Positions 19,820 to 29,610 are shown, counted from the stretch's first letter. The stretch is 64,000 nt of DNA from Companilactobacillus halodurans (GCF_009600985.1 NZ_VDFP01000001.1:186001-250000); one strand, 5' to 3'. Program-made: numbers and translations. The notes: a model not told the origin generated them from the letters alone.

Positions 19820-21508
19820 TCATGAATTAATTGTTTCTTTTATTCGATCAACTGATCCTGTTTCTACATTTTCAAGTGCTTTAGAAATCACTTCAACTGA
19901 TTCATCATAATTGTAATCATCATCAAACAATGCTCTTGCACGAATCAATTCGTCGGTAAATTCAGGATTCTTATTAGCATAGCGGTTCGCATATTGTAAT
20001 AATTTTTCTGCCAATTGGACATTATATTTCAATTTGGTTGTTTTTTCTACTAAATTGTCTAAATCTTCTTGAGTCACGATGACTTGCTTGCTGATATCTT
20101 CCATATTAATCTTATCAGCATCTAATTCATCATAGAGCTTATTGATTTCATCGTAGACCATGTAGAAGTAGTCTAGATAGTCATCAGGCAATCCTTTCAG
20201 ATTCAACTGTTCCATCATTTTCTTCTGCATTTCAAGACGTTTAGCATATTCTTCTACACTATTTCGAGCAATTTGTTCACTTGATATCATCTGATTCAAA
20301 TCGTCATTGATTGATTTCTCACTGGTCTCAATTTCATCCATCTTTTTAACGATTTGTTTGAAATTGGACTTAACTTCAGAATAAATTGCTTTTTTATCAG
20401 CCATATTTTGAACATCAGCATCATACTCGCGACGAACGTCTTTTAAAGTGTCAAAATTTTCCCTAAATGTCTTCAAATTATTATCAGTTAAAATATATGA
20501 TTCTTCCAGCTTTTGGATTCGGTTATCCAAACGATTATGTTGGAAGACCGCATGGTTGATATAATCTAAAACTGGTTTTTGATTTTTTAGAACTTCTTGT
20601 TTGCTATCGATTTCAAGTGTCAAAACTTCATATAAATTATCGATTCGTTGTTTAATATCTTCATTATTAGTGTTGACGGCATCAAAATTTAATTCCTTTA
20701 ATTTGTCATTAGATTCATCAATTTCATGCTGAACATCAGAAAGCAATTGCACAATATCATCATTAAATTGGTAATGTTGTTTATCCAATTTTTGATAGAC
20801 AGACTTAATTTCATCAATTTGACTTGGAAAGACTTCATTCAAATCATGATACAAAGGCTTAATCACCTTTAACTGATCATTGATCAAGCCTAATTTGATT
20901 TTAACTTCATCAAGACATTGACTGGCTTCGATGTGATCCCCTTTAGTCGTCAATTCTTTTTCTTGATCTAACAAATTAGCTACTTCAGTCAATTCGTTCT
21001 CTAATTGATCAGTTGCTGGACCATAAGTAAATGATTGCGTCACGACTTGTTTACGGATTTCTTGATATTGCTGTTGTAGCTGCTCACTGTGAGTCGCATT
21101 CAATTCATTACTATTCAACAACTTTTCAAAGCCTTGTGAAACCTCACCGATTTTACTTGCGAAGTCATTCATTTCAGTGTTTAACTTCTTTAAATCGCTA
21201 GCCGCACCAAAAACTTTGAATTCAGTATTTTTATATTCAGCTCGTCTGATCTGAGTTAAGATATCGGAAAAAATGTCATCAGTTTGCTTTTGGTATTCGG
21301 ATTTCAATTGCTTGAATCGAACATCACTTGCACCAGACAATTTCATTTTCTCTAGTTTCTCAATTTTATCATCTAATTGAGCTTTCTTTAATTCATCGGT
21401 CCGATCCTTATAATCATTCAAAGTTGATGCATTTTTTCTCTGCAAAAACCACATATACCATAGAAGGATCAAGATAACTAAAATTATTCCTATAATAATT
21501 GCAAACAC
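19820..21508 (-). CDS. ezrA: Septation ring formation regulator EzrA
   Basis: Membrane-anchored coiled-coil protein that regulates FtsZ ring formation in Firmicutes. The 562-residue protein has one N-terminal membrane span (about 3-22), followed by long heptad-rich, charged helices over the rest of its length, the spectrin-like architecture of EzrA. The GTG start at 21506-21508 follows AGGGGTG. Upstream, an extended -10 TGGTATAAT (21549-21556) probably drives it. Confidence 0.93.
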   Translation of the reverse strand: MFAIIIGIILVILILLWYMWFLQRKNASTLNDYKDRTDELKKAQLDDKIEKLEKMKLSGASDVRFKQLKSEYQKQTDDIFSDILTQIRRAEYKNTEFKVFGAASDLKKLNTEMNDFASKIGEVSQGFEKLLNSNELNATHSEQLQQQYQEIRKQVVTQSFTYGPATDQLENELTEVANLLDQEKELTTKGDHIEASQCLDEVKIKLGLINDQLKVIKPLYHDLNEVFPSQIDEIKSVYQKLDKQHYQFNDDIVQLLSDVQHEIDESNDKLKELNFDAVNTNNEDIKQRIDNLYEVLTLEIDSKQEVLKNQKPVLDYINHAVFQHNRLDNRIQKLEESYILTDNNLKTFRENFDTLKDVRREYDADVQNMADKKAIYSEVKSNFKQIVKKMDEIETSEKSINDDLNQMISSEQIARNSVEEYAKRLEMQKKMMEQLNLKGLPDDYLDYFYMVYDEINKLYDELDADKINMEDISKQVIVTQEDLDNLVEKTTKLKYNVQLAEKLLQYANRYANKNPEFTDELIRARALFDDDYNYDESVEVISKALENVETGSVDRIKETINS

Positions 21509-21646
21509 TTTTACACCCCTAATGACGATTCAGTCTTATCTTTAAGAAATTATACCAAATATTATTGTCTTTATTATCAGTATTGACGTTTCATAATAAA
21601 GTTTTAAACTATTGAATCATTTAACAGTCAGTATATGAAAATAGTT
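21509..21646. promoter_or_regulatory. Intergenic region between divergent ezrA and rpsD
   Basis: No gene. It holds the ezrA extended -10 box (minus strand TGGTATAAT, TATAAT at 21549-21554, no good -35) and ends at the rpsD promoter. Confidence 0.55.
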
Positions 21647-21675
21647 TTGACATTGAACATTAATCACGGTATACT
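21647..21675 (+). promoter_or_regulatory. Strong promoter of rpsD
   Basis: TTGACA (21647-21652), 17-bp spacer, TATACT (21670-21675). The match to the vegetative consensus is near perfect, as expected for a ribosomal protein gene. Confidence 0.88.
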
Positions 21676-21681
21676 AGCCTT

Positions 21682-21848
21682 CGTGTAAAATATGCAGCAA
21701 GGAGTGGCAAGAACGTCAACAGTTCTCGACGATTTAGTTCAATTAGTAACCGTGGCTGCACAAGGTGAAAATTGTAACGATAACTGCACGAATGCTAAAC
21801 TCCGGTTAATTATTTTACTCCAGACAAACATTTTGGAGGAATTTATTT
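21682..21848 (+). promoter_or_regulatory. Long rpsD 5' leader, probable S4 autoregulatory RNA
   Basis: About 165 nt of transcribed, non-coding sequence precede rpsD. It has short complementary pairs (for example AGAAC/GTTCT near 21709-21726) and ends in GGAGGAA 7 bases before the ATG. Firmicute rpsD genes are known to carry S4-binding leaders; I cannot verify the consensus structure by eye, so the class is inference. Confidence 0.5.
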
Positions 21849-22460
21849 ATGTCTAGATATACAGGACCACGTTGGAAATTATCACGTCGTTTAGGAATCT
21901 CACTTTCAGGTACAGGTAAGGAAATTGCCCGTAGAAACTATGCCCCTGGTCAACATGGACCAAACGGTGGCCGTCGTAAGGTTTCAGAATATGGTCAACA
22001 ATTAACTGAAAAGCAAAAGTTACGTTTCATGTATGATGTTAACGAACGTCAATTCCGTAACTTGTTCAACCGTGCCGGTAAAATGGATGGTATCCACGGT
22101 ATTAACTTGATGATCCTTCTTGAAACAAGATTGGATAACATGGTTTATCGTTTAGGTCTTGCAAGTTCACGTCCACAAGCTCGTCAACTTGTAAACCACG
22201 GTCACATCACAGTTGATGGCAAACGTGTTGATATCCCTTCATACGAAGTTCAAATTGGTCAAAAGATCAGCCTTCGTGAAAAGTCAAAGGATCTTGCAAT
22301 CGTTAAAGATAACCTTGAAAACGTTGTTGGTCGTCCTGGTTTTGTTAACTACGACGAAAACACAATGACAGGTTCACTAGTACGTAACCCAGAACGTGAC
22401 GAACTAGAACCAAATATTGATGAATCTCTAATCGTTGAATACTACAACCAAGTTCTTTAA
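21849..22460 (+). CDS. rpsD: 30S ribosomal protein S4
   Basis: Primary 16S rRNA-binding protein that nucleates 30S assembly. The protein has 203 residues, starting [16 protein letters not shown], with an S4 RNA-binding domain at about 92-155 ([20 protein letters not shown]). It lacks the zinc-binding cysteines of some S4 forms (the C-minus type). It is monocistronic, with its own strong promoter and terminator. Confidence 0.98.
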   Translation: MSRYTGPRWKLSRRLGISLSGTGKEIARRNYAPGQHGPNGGRRKVSEYGQQLTEKQKLRFMYDVNERQFRNLFNRAGKMDGIHGINLMILLETRLDNMVYRLGLASSRPQARQLVNHGHITVDGKRVDIPSYEVQIGQKISLREKSKDLAIVKDNLENVVGRPGFVNYDENTMTGSLVRNPERDELEPNIDESLIVEYYNQVL

Positions 22461-22470
22461 TATTTGTCAA

Positions 22471-22507
22471 AAATACATTCACTTATTGGTGGATGTATTT
22501 TTTTTAC
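22471..22507 (+). terminator. Bidirectional terminator of rpsD
   Basis: Stem AAATACATTCAC/GTGGATGTATTT (22471-22482 with 22489-22500), 6-base loop, then eight T on the plus strand; the minus strand also ends in a short T run, so it can serve the convergent DUF1054 gene. Confidence 0.88.
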
Positions 22508-22521
22508 GCAAAAAAAGACGC

Positions 22522-23124
22522 CTATTTGGCGACTTCTTGATTGAACCAGACTAGATATTTGCTCAATTGGAGAAACTTATCCTGTAACAATCGATCATAA
22601 TTTCCCTTTTGAACTATTTCGGCATCTTTTTTTAATTCAAAACCAATTACTAAATCACTCGATTTAACTTTTTCATATCTGGCAATGACTTTTTCAAAAT
22701 CAATTGTAGCATTAAACATCTCGCTAGCAGTATGATTATTAGATACTTGCCAATTTTCTTGGGTGATTTGGGACTGGTGTTTTCTTAAAATCGGATAATA
22801 ATTTGGCCTTTGGCGAATATCTGCCAATAAACTGAATGTTATGAAATATCGATCCGGCCAAAGACCAAATTCTAAATGGGGCGTCTTCTTATAACCCTTC
22901 TTATCTTGATTAATGGCTAACCAAGTATCGGGAGGTGGATTTTTAGTCCGTCGTTGATGCTTAGCAATTTTCATAAAGAACTCTTGTTGATATTCTTCTT
23001 CAAGTCGCTTTTGCAAATTGGAACCGAAAATTTCGAATTTTGGATCTAAATTTGTTTTAATTAAATCTAGGCGTCCTTTAAGGGTCATATCGTCAAAAAC
23101 TTTAAAATCATTTTTATCAAACAT
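22522..23124 (-). CDS. DUF1054 (YktB-like) protein
   Basis: A 200-residue cytoplasmic protein of the DUF1054 family (Bacillus YktB), function unknown. Family wording includes FDKNDFKVF at the N-terminus, HQRRTKNPPPDTWLAI near 76-91 and GFELKKD. I chose the ATG at 23122-23124, with AAAGGA 8 bases upstream; an in-frame start 19 codons earlier would overlap the divergent rarA start. It converges on rpsD. Confidence 0.85.
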   Translation of the reverse strand: MFDKNDFKVFDDMTLKGRLDLIKTNLDPKFEIFGSNLQKRLEEEYQQEFFMKIAKHQRRTKNPPPDTWLAINQDKKGYKKTPHLEFGLWPDRYFITFSLLADIRQRPNYYPILRKHQSQITQENWQVSNNHTASEMFNATIDFEKVIARYEKVKSSDLVIGFELKKDAEIVQKGNYDRLLQDKFLQLSKYLVWFNQEVAK

Positions 23125-23175
23125 GTTCTCAATCCTTTGTTGTAGAATATACATATCAATTATATAGGAGGAACT

Positions 23176-24480
23176 ATGCAAAAACCATTAGCATATCGAA
23201 TGCGCCCTACTAATATCGATGAAGTTGTCGGTCAACAGCATTTAGTTGGTCCTCACAAAATAATTCGTCGAATGGTGGAAGCAAAAATGCTATCTTCAAT
23301 GATACTTTATGGTCCTCCTGGGATCGGTAAAACTAGTATTGCTAGTGCGATTGCCGGAAGTACCAAGTATGCATTCAGAATGTTGAATGCTGCGACTGAT
23401 AGCAAAAAAGATCTTCAAATCGTCGCTGAAGAAGCCAAAATGAGTGGTACCGTCGTTTTATTGCTCGATGAAATCCATCGACTTGATAAAACCAAACAGG
23501 ATTTTCTATTGCCTCTCCTAGAAAGTGGCTCAATTATTTTAATCGGTGCAACTACTGAAAATCCATATATCAATATAAGCCCTGCTATTCGTTCTAGAGT
23601 CCAAATATTTGAATTGAAGCCACTCAACAGTGATGACCTTAAAAAAGCTGTTAGACGTGCTTTAAAAGACGATAAGAATGGACTGGGCAAATACAACGTC
23701 AAATTAGACGACAATGCTTTGGATCTCCTGGTCAGTTCAACCAATGGTGATCTCAGAAGTATTTTAAATGGACTGGAATTATCAGTTCTTTCAACTGAAA
23801 AAAATTCAGATGATGTCATTCACATTGATTTGAAGTCGATTGAAGAGTCGGTTCAAAAAAAGGCCATTTCTGCTGACAAAAACGGTGACAGTCATTATGA
23901 TGTCATTTCAGCATTTCAAAAATCGATTCGCGGCAGCGACCCAGATGCTGCCCTCTTGTACTTAGCTCGCCTTTTAGAAGCTGGTGAATTAACTTCTGCC
24001 ATTAGACGACTGATGGTCTGTGCTTATGAGGATGTCGGTTTAGCCAATCCTCAAGCATGTGCAAGAGCCGTTCAAGCTGCTCAAGTCGCCCAAATGGTGG
24101 GACTCCCAGAAGCTCGCATCCCTCTAGCAGATGCTGTAATCGACTTATGCTTATGTCCAAAGTCAAACTCCGGTATGAACGCTATCGATTCAGCTTTAGA
24201 TGATGTCAAAAATGGTAAAGCAAACTCAATCCCTGATGATCTCAAGGATGCTCACTACTCAGGCGCAAAGAAACTCGGCCATGGCGTTGGTTATAAATAT
24301 CCACATGATTATCCTAACTCTTGGGTCAGCCAACAATATTTACCAAATAACTTGGTCAATCGAAAATATTATCAACTAAATAATACTGGTAAATATGAAC
24401 AAGCCCTAAATTTACGGATACAGCAAATTCAAGAATGGAAAAAGAATTCAAAACGGAGTCGGAATAATTATGATAATTAA
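23176..24480 (+). CDS. rarA: Replication-associated recombination protein RarA (MgsA)
   Basis: AAA+ ATPase related to clamp loaders and RuvB, acting at stalled forks. The 434-residue protein has Walker A GPPGIGKT near 45-52, Walker B LLLDEIHR near 93-100, sensor SRVQIF near 135, and the C-terminal MgsA tetramerisation domain with YEDVGLANP and GMNAIDSAL. The ATG has AGGAGGAACT directly upstream. Its last codons overlap the next small membrane gene by 11 bases. Confidence 0.95.
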   Translation: MQKPLAYRMRPTNIDEVVGQQHLVGPHKIIRRMVEAKMLSSMILYGPPGIGKTSIASAIAGSTKYAFRMLNAATDSKKDLQIVAEEAKMSGTVVLLLDEIHRLDKTKQDFLLPLLESGSIILIGATTENPYINISPAIRSRVQIFELKPLNSDDLKKAVRRALKDDKNGLGKYNVKLDDNALDLLVSSTNGDLRSILNGLELSVLSTEKNSDDVIHIDLKSIEESVQKKAISADKNGDSHYDVISAFQKSIRGSDPDAALLYLARLLEAGELTSAIRRLMVCAYEDVGLANPQACARAVQAAQVAQMVGLPEARIPLADAVIDLCLCPKSNSGMNAIDSALDDVKNGKANSIPDDLKDAHYSGAKKLGHGVGYKYPHDYPNSWVSQQYLPNNLVNRKYYQLNNTGKYEQALNLRIQQIQEWKKNSKRSRNNYDN

Positions 24481-24748
24481 AATTTTAATGATATTGTTTA
24501 TAATATTTTTGTTAGCCTTAGCTTACACGCTTTGGTCACACAGCAGCGGTAAATTCTTAATTTATTCACCAGATGAAAATCTTACTTTGAAAAAGGTTAT
24601 GCGATTTACCGCTGGTTTACTGGTGCTTGTAGCGATACTTGGTATTGTAATCATGTTTGTCGGGACTAAGGAAACGAACTTTATCACGCTTCTTTTAGGC
24701 AGTTTGATTGCTGCCGGATTCTCAATTTATTTAGCAAATATTCGCTAA
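24470..24748 (+). CDS. Small three-span membrane protein, unknown function
   Basis: A 92-residue protein with three hydrophobic segments (about 3-22, 45-65, 72-90) and no recognised motif. It starts 11 bases inside the end of rarA, with GGAG upstream, so it is probably co-transcribed and coupled. I do not recognise a family. Confidence 0.7.
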   Translation: MIIKILMILFIIFLLALAYTLWSHSSGKFLIYSPDENLTLKKVMRFTAGLLVLVAILGIVIMFVGTKETNFITLLLGSLIAAGFSIYLANIR

Positions 24749-24836
24749 ATCTTAACTGATGACTGTATTTATTTTCCTAAATAAACTAAAATAAAGATAT
24801 AAAAGCAGTAATAATACATTAACGGGGTGATTACTT

Positions 24837-25310
24837 ATGTTACAACAATATAAAAACATTCTCGTACCAATCGATGGTTCATTTGAAGCTGAACTAGCAT
24901 TCAAGAAAGCGGTTGAAGTTGCCAAAAGAAATAATGCCGCTATTCACTTAGTTCACGTTATTGATACTAGAGCTTTCCAAAATGTTTCTAGTTTCGATTC
25001 AACAATGGTCGAACAAATTACTGAAAAAGCTAAAGAAACAGTTAAAAGTTATGTTAAAACAGCTAAAGACGATGGTCTCGATGAAATTGACTACAGCATT
25101 GAATATGGTGCTCCTAAAGCAATCATTGCTACTGACTTTCCTAAGAAATTAGGGGTCGATTTGATTATGATTGGGGCCACTGGTCTTAATGCAATGGAAA
25201 GATTGTTAATTGGATCAGTTACTGAATATGTAACTAGAACAGCGGCTTGCGATGTTTTGGTCGTTAGAACTGATTTGGATAACAAAACTATTAAGAAACA
25301 AAAGAAATAA
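24837..25310 (+). CDS. Universal stress protein (UspA family)
   Basis: A 157-residue cytoplasmic UspA-fold protein. It starts with the family pattern YKNILVPIDGSFEAELAFKKA and contains the ATP-binding signature GATGLNAMERLLIGSVTEYV (near 119-138), so it is probably of the ATP-binding class. The ribosome binding site GGGGTGA is well placed. It is a single gene ending in a strong bidirectional terminator. Confidence 0.93.
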   Translation: MLQQYKNILVPIDGSFEAELAFKKAVEVAKRNNAAIHLVHVIDTRAFQNVSSFDSTMVEQITEKAKETVKSYVKTAKDDGLDEIDYSIEYGAPKAIIATDFPKKLGVDLIMIGATGLNAMERLLIGSVTEYVTRTAACDVLVVRTDLDNKTIKKQKK

Positions 25311-25320
25311 TAATTGAATG

Positions 25321-25364
25321 AAAAAAAGAGGTTCACCGATTTTTAAAATCGGTGAACCTCTTTT
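25321..25364. terminator. Bidirectional terminator between usp and the XRE-TPR regulator
   Basis: A nearly perfect 20-bp stem (AAAAGAGGTTCACCGATTTT with its complement, 25324-25364), flanked by A and T runs on both sides, so it works for both convergent genes. Confidence 0.92.
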
Positions 25365-25395
25365 GCATTATTGGAATTTAATAAATTGTTTTTTA

Positions 25396-26253
25396 TTAAA
25401 AGATGTTCAAGTGCATATCTTTTACTTTAGATTTTAACTTTTCGAAAACTTGTTTGTTTTCACTGATACTTGAGATTACATAAGCTTTAATATAATCTTC
25501 ATCAGTTTTTTGACCTTCACGAGTGCCTGCTTCAGCTAAGTAGCAGTACATTTCGTCAAGTTTGAACAATGTTTGTTCTTTCCTAGCAATGATAATACCT
25601 TCATTAGCATATTCGATTGCTTTGTCGTTATCATCTAATTTCAATGACAAGTCAGCCATATTGGCATAAATCAAAATGCTATCGTGGTAATTCTCATCAC
25701 CAATCTTGCCTAGACTAGATTTAATCAAGTCTTTAGCTTGATTATAATAAACTCTTGCTTCATCAACTGACTTTTTGTTGATATAAGCTTTTGCTGTAAA
25801 GACATCAATTAAAATGTCATACATATCAACATTAGCAATATTGACATTCATTGCACGATTAAAATCAAAAATTGCTTTGTCATAATTCTTGCTAGAAACA
25901 TATTCAATCAAACCATTGAAGAAGTGAATCAACTTGATTTCTTGCTTATTATTGACATTGATGTTTTTAAGCTTACCCAGTTTGTCACTAATGTCATCGA
26001 AATCATCTTGATAGAATGACTTCTTAATATCGCTAATAATTGAATATATTTGACTATCGTCATTGACGATAACAAGGTTCATTGTGATACCCAGTCTTTC
26101 ACAAATACGAACCAATATTTCCATGCTTGGAATCTTGTCTTTTTTTTCAATCAGGCTGACAGTTGCCTGTGTACATATGCCATCAGCTAACTCAGATTGA
26201 GAAATACCTCTGAGTTTTCTGTAATGGCGGATCTTTTCACCTAAGATTTTCAT
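25396..26253 (-). CDS. XRE-TPR transcriptional regulator, RNPP/Rgg-like
   Basis: A 285-residue protein with an N-terminal XRE helix-turn-helix (residues about 5-60; RKLRGISQSELADGICTQATVSLIEK) followed by helical TPR-like repeats. This is the PlcR/Rgg architecture of regulators that sense short peptides. No short peptide gene with a secretion signal is evident next to it, so the ligand is unknown. It is transcribed alone, with its own terminator region, upstream of the convergent usp gene. Confidence 0.82.
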   Translation of the reverse strand: MKILGEKIRHYRKLRGISQSELADGICTQATVSLIEKKDKIPSMEILVRICERLGITMNLVIVNDDSQIYSIISDIKKSFYQDDFDDISDKLGKLKNINVNNKQEIKLIHFFNGLIEYVSSKNYDKAIFDFNRAMNVNIANVDMYDILIDVFTAKAYINKKSVDEARVYYNQAKDLIKSSLGKIGDENYHDSILIYANMADLSLKLDDNDKAIEYANEGIIIARKEQTLFKLDEMYCYLAEAGTREGQKTDEDYIKAYVISSISENKQVFEKLKSKVKDMHLNIF

Positions 26254-26356
26254 TCTAAACTATCCCCATTCATTTATTAATTCCAAGGATAATTTAAACA
26301 GTTATTAAAAAATGTTGCAAGAAATAAGTAGCGATAAAAAGATAAATTTTAAAAAT

Positions 26357-26650
26357 TTAATTATTTACCTCAAAGAACCATGCATTTTTTTCACTACTAT
26401 TTAATAACTCTGGATTATCATTTAATTTATCGTTAACTTTAACGATTTTCCCGCTAACTGGCGATTCTAGCTCAACTACAGCCTTTTGTGCTTCAATCTC
26501 GCCACTTGATTCACCTTTTTTAATTTCACTATCTAAATCAGGTAATTCAACATATTTGACATCGACTAAAGCCTCTTGAGCCTCTTTAGTCAAGCCTATA
26601 CGTGTTGTCTTTTCACCTTTTTTTACCCAATAATAATTCTTATTACTCAT
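26357..26650 (-). CDS. gcvH: GcvH-like lipoyl-domain protein
   Basis: A 97-residue protein, shorter than the usual 125-130 of glycine cleavage H protein. It keeps the lipoyl hairpin with the modifiable lysine in EAQKAVVELESPVSG (near 54-68). No other glycine cleavage genes are in the window. In lactobacilli such stand-alone GcvH proteins are thought to act as lipoyl carriers or relay proteins. It follows rodA by 5 bases. Confidence 0.85.
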   Translation of the reverse strand: MSNKNYYWVKKGEKTTRIGLTKEAQEALVDVKYVELPDLDSEIKKGESSGEIEAQKAVVELESPVSGKIVKVNDKLNDNPELLNSSEKNAWFFEVNN

Positions 26651-26655
26651 ATTAT

Positions 26656-27861
26656 TTACCTGCCTTGTCCAAATGTACCGTTTTCAAACATATAGCTCTT
26701 GTGATGGAATCTCATTGACATTATCAATCCAATTCCAATCATGTTTCCTAACAACGCTGAACCACCTTGCGAGACAAAGGGCAACGGAATACCTGTCAGT
26801 GGCAATAATCCAACGCTCATACCGATATTTTCAAAAACATGGAACAAGATCATCATAATGACACCTGTTGATACATAAGCATAAAATTCATTCTTTGTAT
26901 CAAAAGTCACTTGAACCATTTGATAAATTAATAAAAAGTACAACAAAATTAAAACACATGAACCGACAAAACCGAAATTCTCACCAATAACGGAAAAAAT
27001 CATATCTGATTCACGAACTGGAACATACACATTCGAGACATTGAATCCTTTACCAAATAATTGTCCAGATCCAATAGCCTTCATATTTTGCCAAATCTGA
27101 TAACCATTTTCAGAAGTATCAGCTGATGGATCGAGCCAACTATCGATTCGGGCAAATTGGTAAGATCTAAAACCGAAATTGCCTAAAATTTGTCGACCCC
27201 AATCAGTTGTCGCAAATAGTAAAGCTGTTCCACCTACAACTGCAACAATCAAGAAAGCTGGCAATAAAATCCGCCAATCAATTCCAGAAACTAGAATCAT
27301 TCCACCCAAAATGGCGACGAAAACTAAGATTGTACCAAAGTCATTTTGCAACTTCAATAAAACCATGATTGGCAAAGTATAAAGCAACATCTTACCAATC
27401 AACAAAAAGTCGGTTCTAATCGTGTGTGAGCGATATTCGCTATTATGATTGGTAATTACTTTTCCCAGCATTAGAATAAACGCTGGCTTCATAACTTCAG
27501 ATGGTTGGAATGTGAATGAACCGATGGCAAACCAACTCTTAGCACCAGTGTTTGCCGCATACGACCTACTATAAAAGATTAAGACTAAAAACAGCAACGC
27601 CAATCCCGCATAGTAAGCATAATTAGCCACTTGCCAAAGTTGCTCTGCATCAAACTGCATTATCACGGCGATGACTACAGCACCGATGACATACCAAACT
27701 ATTTGGCTAGCTACATTTTTTAAAGGATTCTGCGAATCTTGAACTGTCGCAACGTAGATTGACATGATACCAATGAGCGCTAACATCATTACGGAAAAAA
27801 TTATGCCGTAATCGATTCTTGAATCCACATCATTTTTTCTTCTATTTTCTCTTATTTGCAT
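26656..27861 (-). CDS. rodA: SEDS peptidoglycan glycosyltransferase RodA
   Basis: Polytopic glycosyltransferase of the FtsW/RodA/SpoVE family, polymerising glycan for cylindrical growth. The 401-residue protein has about ten spans. The family motifs are GAKSWFAIGSFTFQPSE (near 107-123), DFGT near 170, and the C-terminal GIPLPFVSQGGSALL. Its neighbours mbl, murA and yidD suggest RodA rather than FtsW, but sequence alone does not separate them. Confidence 0.9.
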   Translation of the reverse strand: MQIRENRRKNDVDSRIDYGIIFSVMMLALIGIMSIYVATVQDSQNPLKNVASQIVWYVIGAVVIAVIMQFDAEQLWQVANYAYYAGLALLFLVLIFYSRSYAANTGAKSWFAIGSFTFQPSEVMKPAFILMLGKVITNHNSEYRSHTIRTDFLLIGKMLLYTLPIMVLLKLQNDFGTILVFVAILGGMILVSGIDWRILLPAFLIVAVVGGTALLFATTDWGRQILGNFGFRSYQFARIDSWLDPSADTSENGYQIWQNMKAIGSGQLFGKGFNVSNVYVPVRESDMIFSVIGENFGFVGSCVLILLYFLLIYQMVQVTFDTKNEFYAYVSTGVIMMILFHVFENIGMSVGLLPLTGIPLPFVSQGGSALLGNMIGIGLIMSMRFHHKSYMFENGTFGQGR

Positions 27862-27873
27862 ATTTACACCTGA

Positions 27874-28095
27874 TTAATGATTATGTAAATTGTATTGCAT
27901 TAGCAATTCATTGATTGCATCATCTAATTTAACTGACTTGAACGGAGTATCGTTGCTTTCAACAAATGATAAATAACGATCTCCGTCTTTTTTAATTGTA
28001 CCAATGTATTTCTTACGATCCCAAAGTTCGTATGTTTCAGGATTATCACTGATATCTTTTAAACTTATTTCAACTGATTTTTTTCTACTAGACAT
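27874..28095 (-). CDS. DUF2969 protein
   Basis: A 73-residue protein of the lactobacillar DUF2969 family, function unknown. I chose the ATG at 28093-28095, with AGGGAAG 5 bases upstream; a longer reading would overlap yidD. It is mixed charged with the pattern NPETYELWDRKKYIGTI. It lies between yidD and rodA on the same strand. Confidence 0.8.
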   Translation of the reverse strand: MSSRKKSVEISLKDISDNPETYELWDRKKYIGTIKKDGDRYLSFVESNDTPFKSVKLDDAINELLMQYNLHNH

Positions 28096-28105
28096 TAAAT
28101 CTTCC

Positions 28106-28399
28106 CTACTTTTTATTATGAAATTTTTTTGCGATAATTTCGTCCTCATATTTTTCCGGATGAGGATTTCTAAAAATAGTGAAATTATCTGGCACCGGAT
28201 CAACTCCACCACGAACGAATGGATTGCACCTAAAAATTCGTGCTATTCCCATAATCGATCCTAAAATTCCACCGTGCTTTTTGACCGCATCTATAAAGTA
28301 AGTCGAACACGTTGGGTAATATCGACAACTGGGTGGCAATACTGGAGAGATAAAATTTTGATAGAATCTTACGATTCCAATTAATATTTTCTTTAGCAT
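28106..28399 (-). CDS. yidD: Membrane protein insertion efficiency factor YidD
   Basis: A 97-residue YidD protein, a membrane-associated helper of YidC-dependent insertion. The family pattern is clear: an N-terminal amphipathic helix, then [20 protein letters not shown] with three conserved cysteines, [10 protein letters not shown], and [14 protein letters not shown]. It ends 11 bases before DUF2969 and starts 1 base after the EpuA-like gene. Confidence 0.95.
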   Translation of the reverse strand: MLKKILIGIVRFYQNFISPVLPPSCRYYPTCSTYFIDAVKKHGGILGSIMGIARIFRCNPFVRGGVDPVPDNFTIFRNPHPEKYEDEIIAKKFHNKK

Positions 28400-28400
28400 A

Positions 28401-28583
28401 CTACCTTAGAAAATCGAACATATGCATCCAGGTTCCTGGCCATAGAACAGCCAGTGGATTCGAACCACCCAAAGCTGAACCTATCAGCATCCCTAAGACT
28501 AAGAAGATTAACATTAATAATAGTACCCAACCTATTTTTCTAAAAACATCATGACGATATTCTTTACCAAAGTCTTTTTTCAT
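28401..28583 (-). CDS. EpuA-like single-span membrane protein
   Basis: A 60-residue protein with one membrane span (about 17-37) and the C-terminal pattern [21 protein letters not shown] typical of the EpuA family, often misnamed RNA polymerase subunit beta in databases. Function is unknown. It lies 8 bases after mbl and 1 before yidD, so probably one operon. Confidence 0.8.
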   Translation of the reverse strand: MKKDFGKEYRHDVFRKIGWVLLLMLIFLVLGMLIGSALGGSNPLAVLWPGTWMHMFDFLR

Positions 28584-28591
28584 TTTTCATC

Positions 28592-29581
28592 CTAGTATTT
28601 CTTATGTTTTTCAATATTATCCAACAAAACACCAGTACCTAAAGCAACTGAATCTAATGGGCTATCTGTTAATAGAACTGGTACTTGAAGTTTTTCAGAT
28701 AATAGCTTATCCAAGTTTCTCAATAATGCACCACCACCTGTAAGCATGATACCACGGTCAATAATATCACCAGATAGTTCTGGTGGTGTTTGCTCTAAAA
28801 CGTTGCGAGCGGCGCTGACAATTTGCTCTACGCCATCTTCCAACGCACCTTGAATTTCAACTTCATTAGTAGTGATTTCTTTTGGCAAACCACTAACAAT
28901 ATCAATTCCGCTAGCTGAGAAAGTTTTGCTTTCGTCAGCATCCATTACGCAACCAATTTCAATCTTAATTTGCTCAGCAGTTCTTTCACCAATAATCAAA
29001 CTGTGACGTTGCTTGATAAAACTTTGAATTGCAGTCGTCATCTTATCACCAGCAAAACGCAATGAACGGCTTGTGACGATATCTCCCATTGAAATAACAG
29101 CAATATCGCTAGTACCGCCACCAATATCGATTACCATATTTCCTTGTGGTTTAAAGATATCTAAACCAGCACCGACAGCGGCAACCTTAGGTTCAAGTTG
29201 TAAATAGACCTTGCCGCCACCAGCTTGTTCAGCAGCTTCAATAATCGATTTTTGTTCAACTGGCGTTACATTGGTTGGTGCACAAATCATAATAGTTGGT
29301 TTTGAAAAACGACCGCCAACATTTAATTTATCAATAAAGTATTGAAGCATTTTTTCAGTAATATCAAAATCTGCAATCACGCCATCTTTTAAGGGACGAA
29401 TTGCTTTAATATTTGCTGGAGTCCTTCCAACCATCATGTAGGCATCTTTACCAACAGCCACTACATCATTATTCTTTGTATTAATTGCTACAACTGAAGG
29501 CTCGTTTAAAACGATACCTTCTCCTTTTACATCAATAAGTACATTTGCTGTACCCAAATCAATTCCTAGATATTTTGACAT
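28592..29581 (-). CDS. mbl: MreB-like actin homologue Mbl
   Basis: Second MreB-family protein, 329 residues. Actin-fold motifs DLGTANV (near 7-13), DIGGGTSD (near 153-160) and [13 protein letters not shown] (near 282-294) are intact. It is clearly a paralogue of the mreB at 11066; neighbouring murA, rodA and the small EpuA-like gene fit a role in cylindrical wall synthesis. The ATG has GGAGGAT upstream. Confidence 0.92.
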   Translation of the reverse strand: MSKYLGIDLGTANVLIDVKGEGIVLNEPSVVAINTKNNDVVAVGKDAYMMVGRTPANIKAIRPLKDGVIADFDITEKMLQYFIDKLNVGGRFSKPTIMICAPTNVTPVEQKSIIEAAEQAGGGKVYLQLEPKVAAVGAGLDIFKPQGNMVIDIGGGTSDIAVISMGDIVTSRSLRFAGDKMTTAIQSFIKQRHSLIIGERTAEQIKIEIGCVMDADESKTFSASGIDIVSGLPKEITTNEVEIQGALEDGVEQIVSAARNVLEQTPPELSGDIIDRGIMLTGGGALLRNLDKLLSEKLQVPVLLTDSPLDSVALGTGVLLDNIEKHKKY

Positions 29582-29610
29582 ACCTTATCCTCCAAAATCT
29601 AAACACAAAA

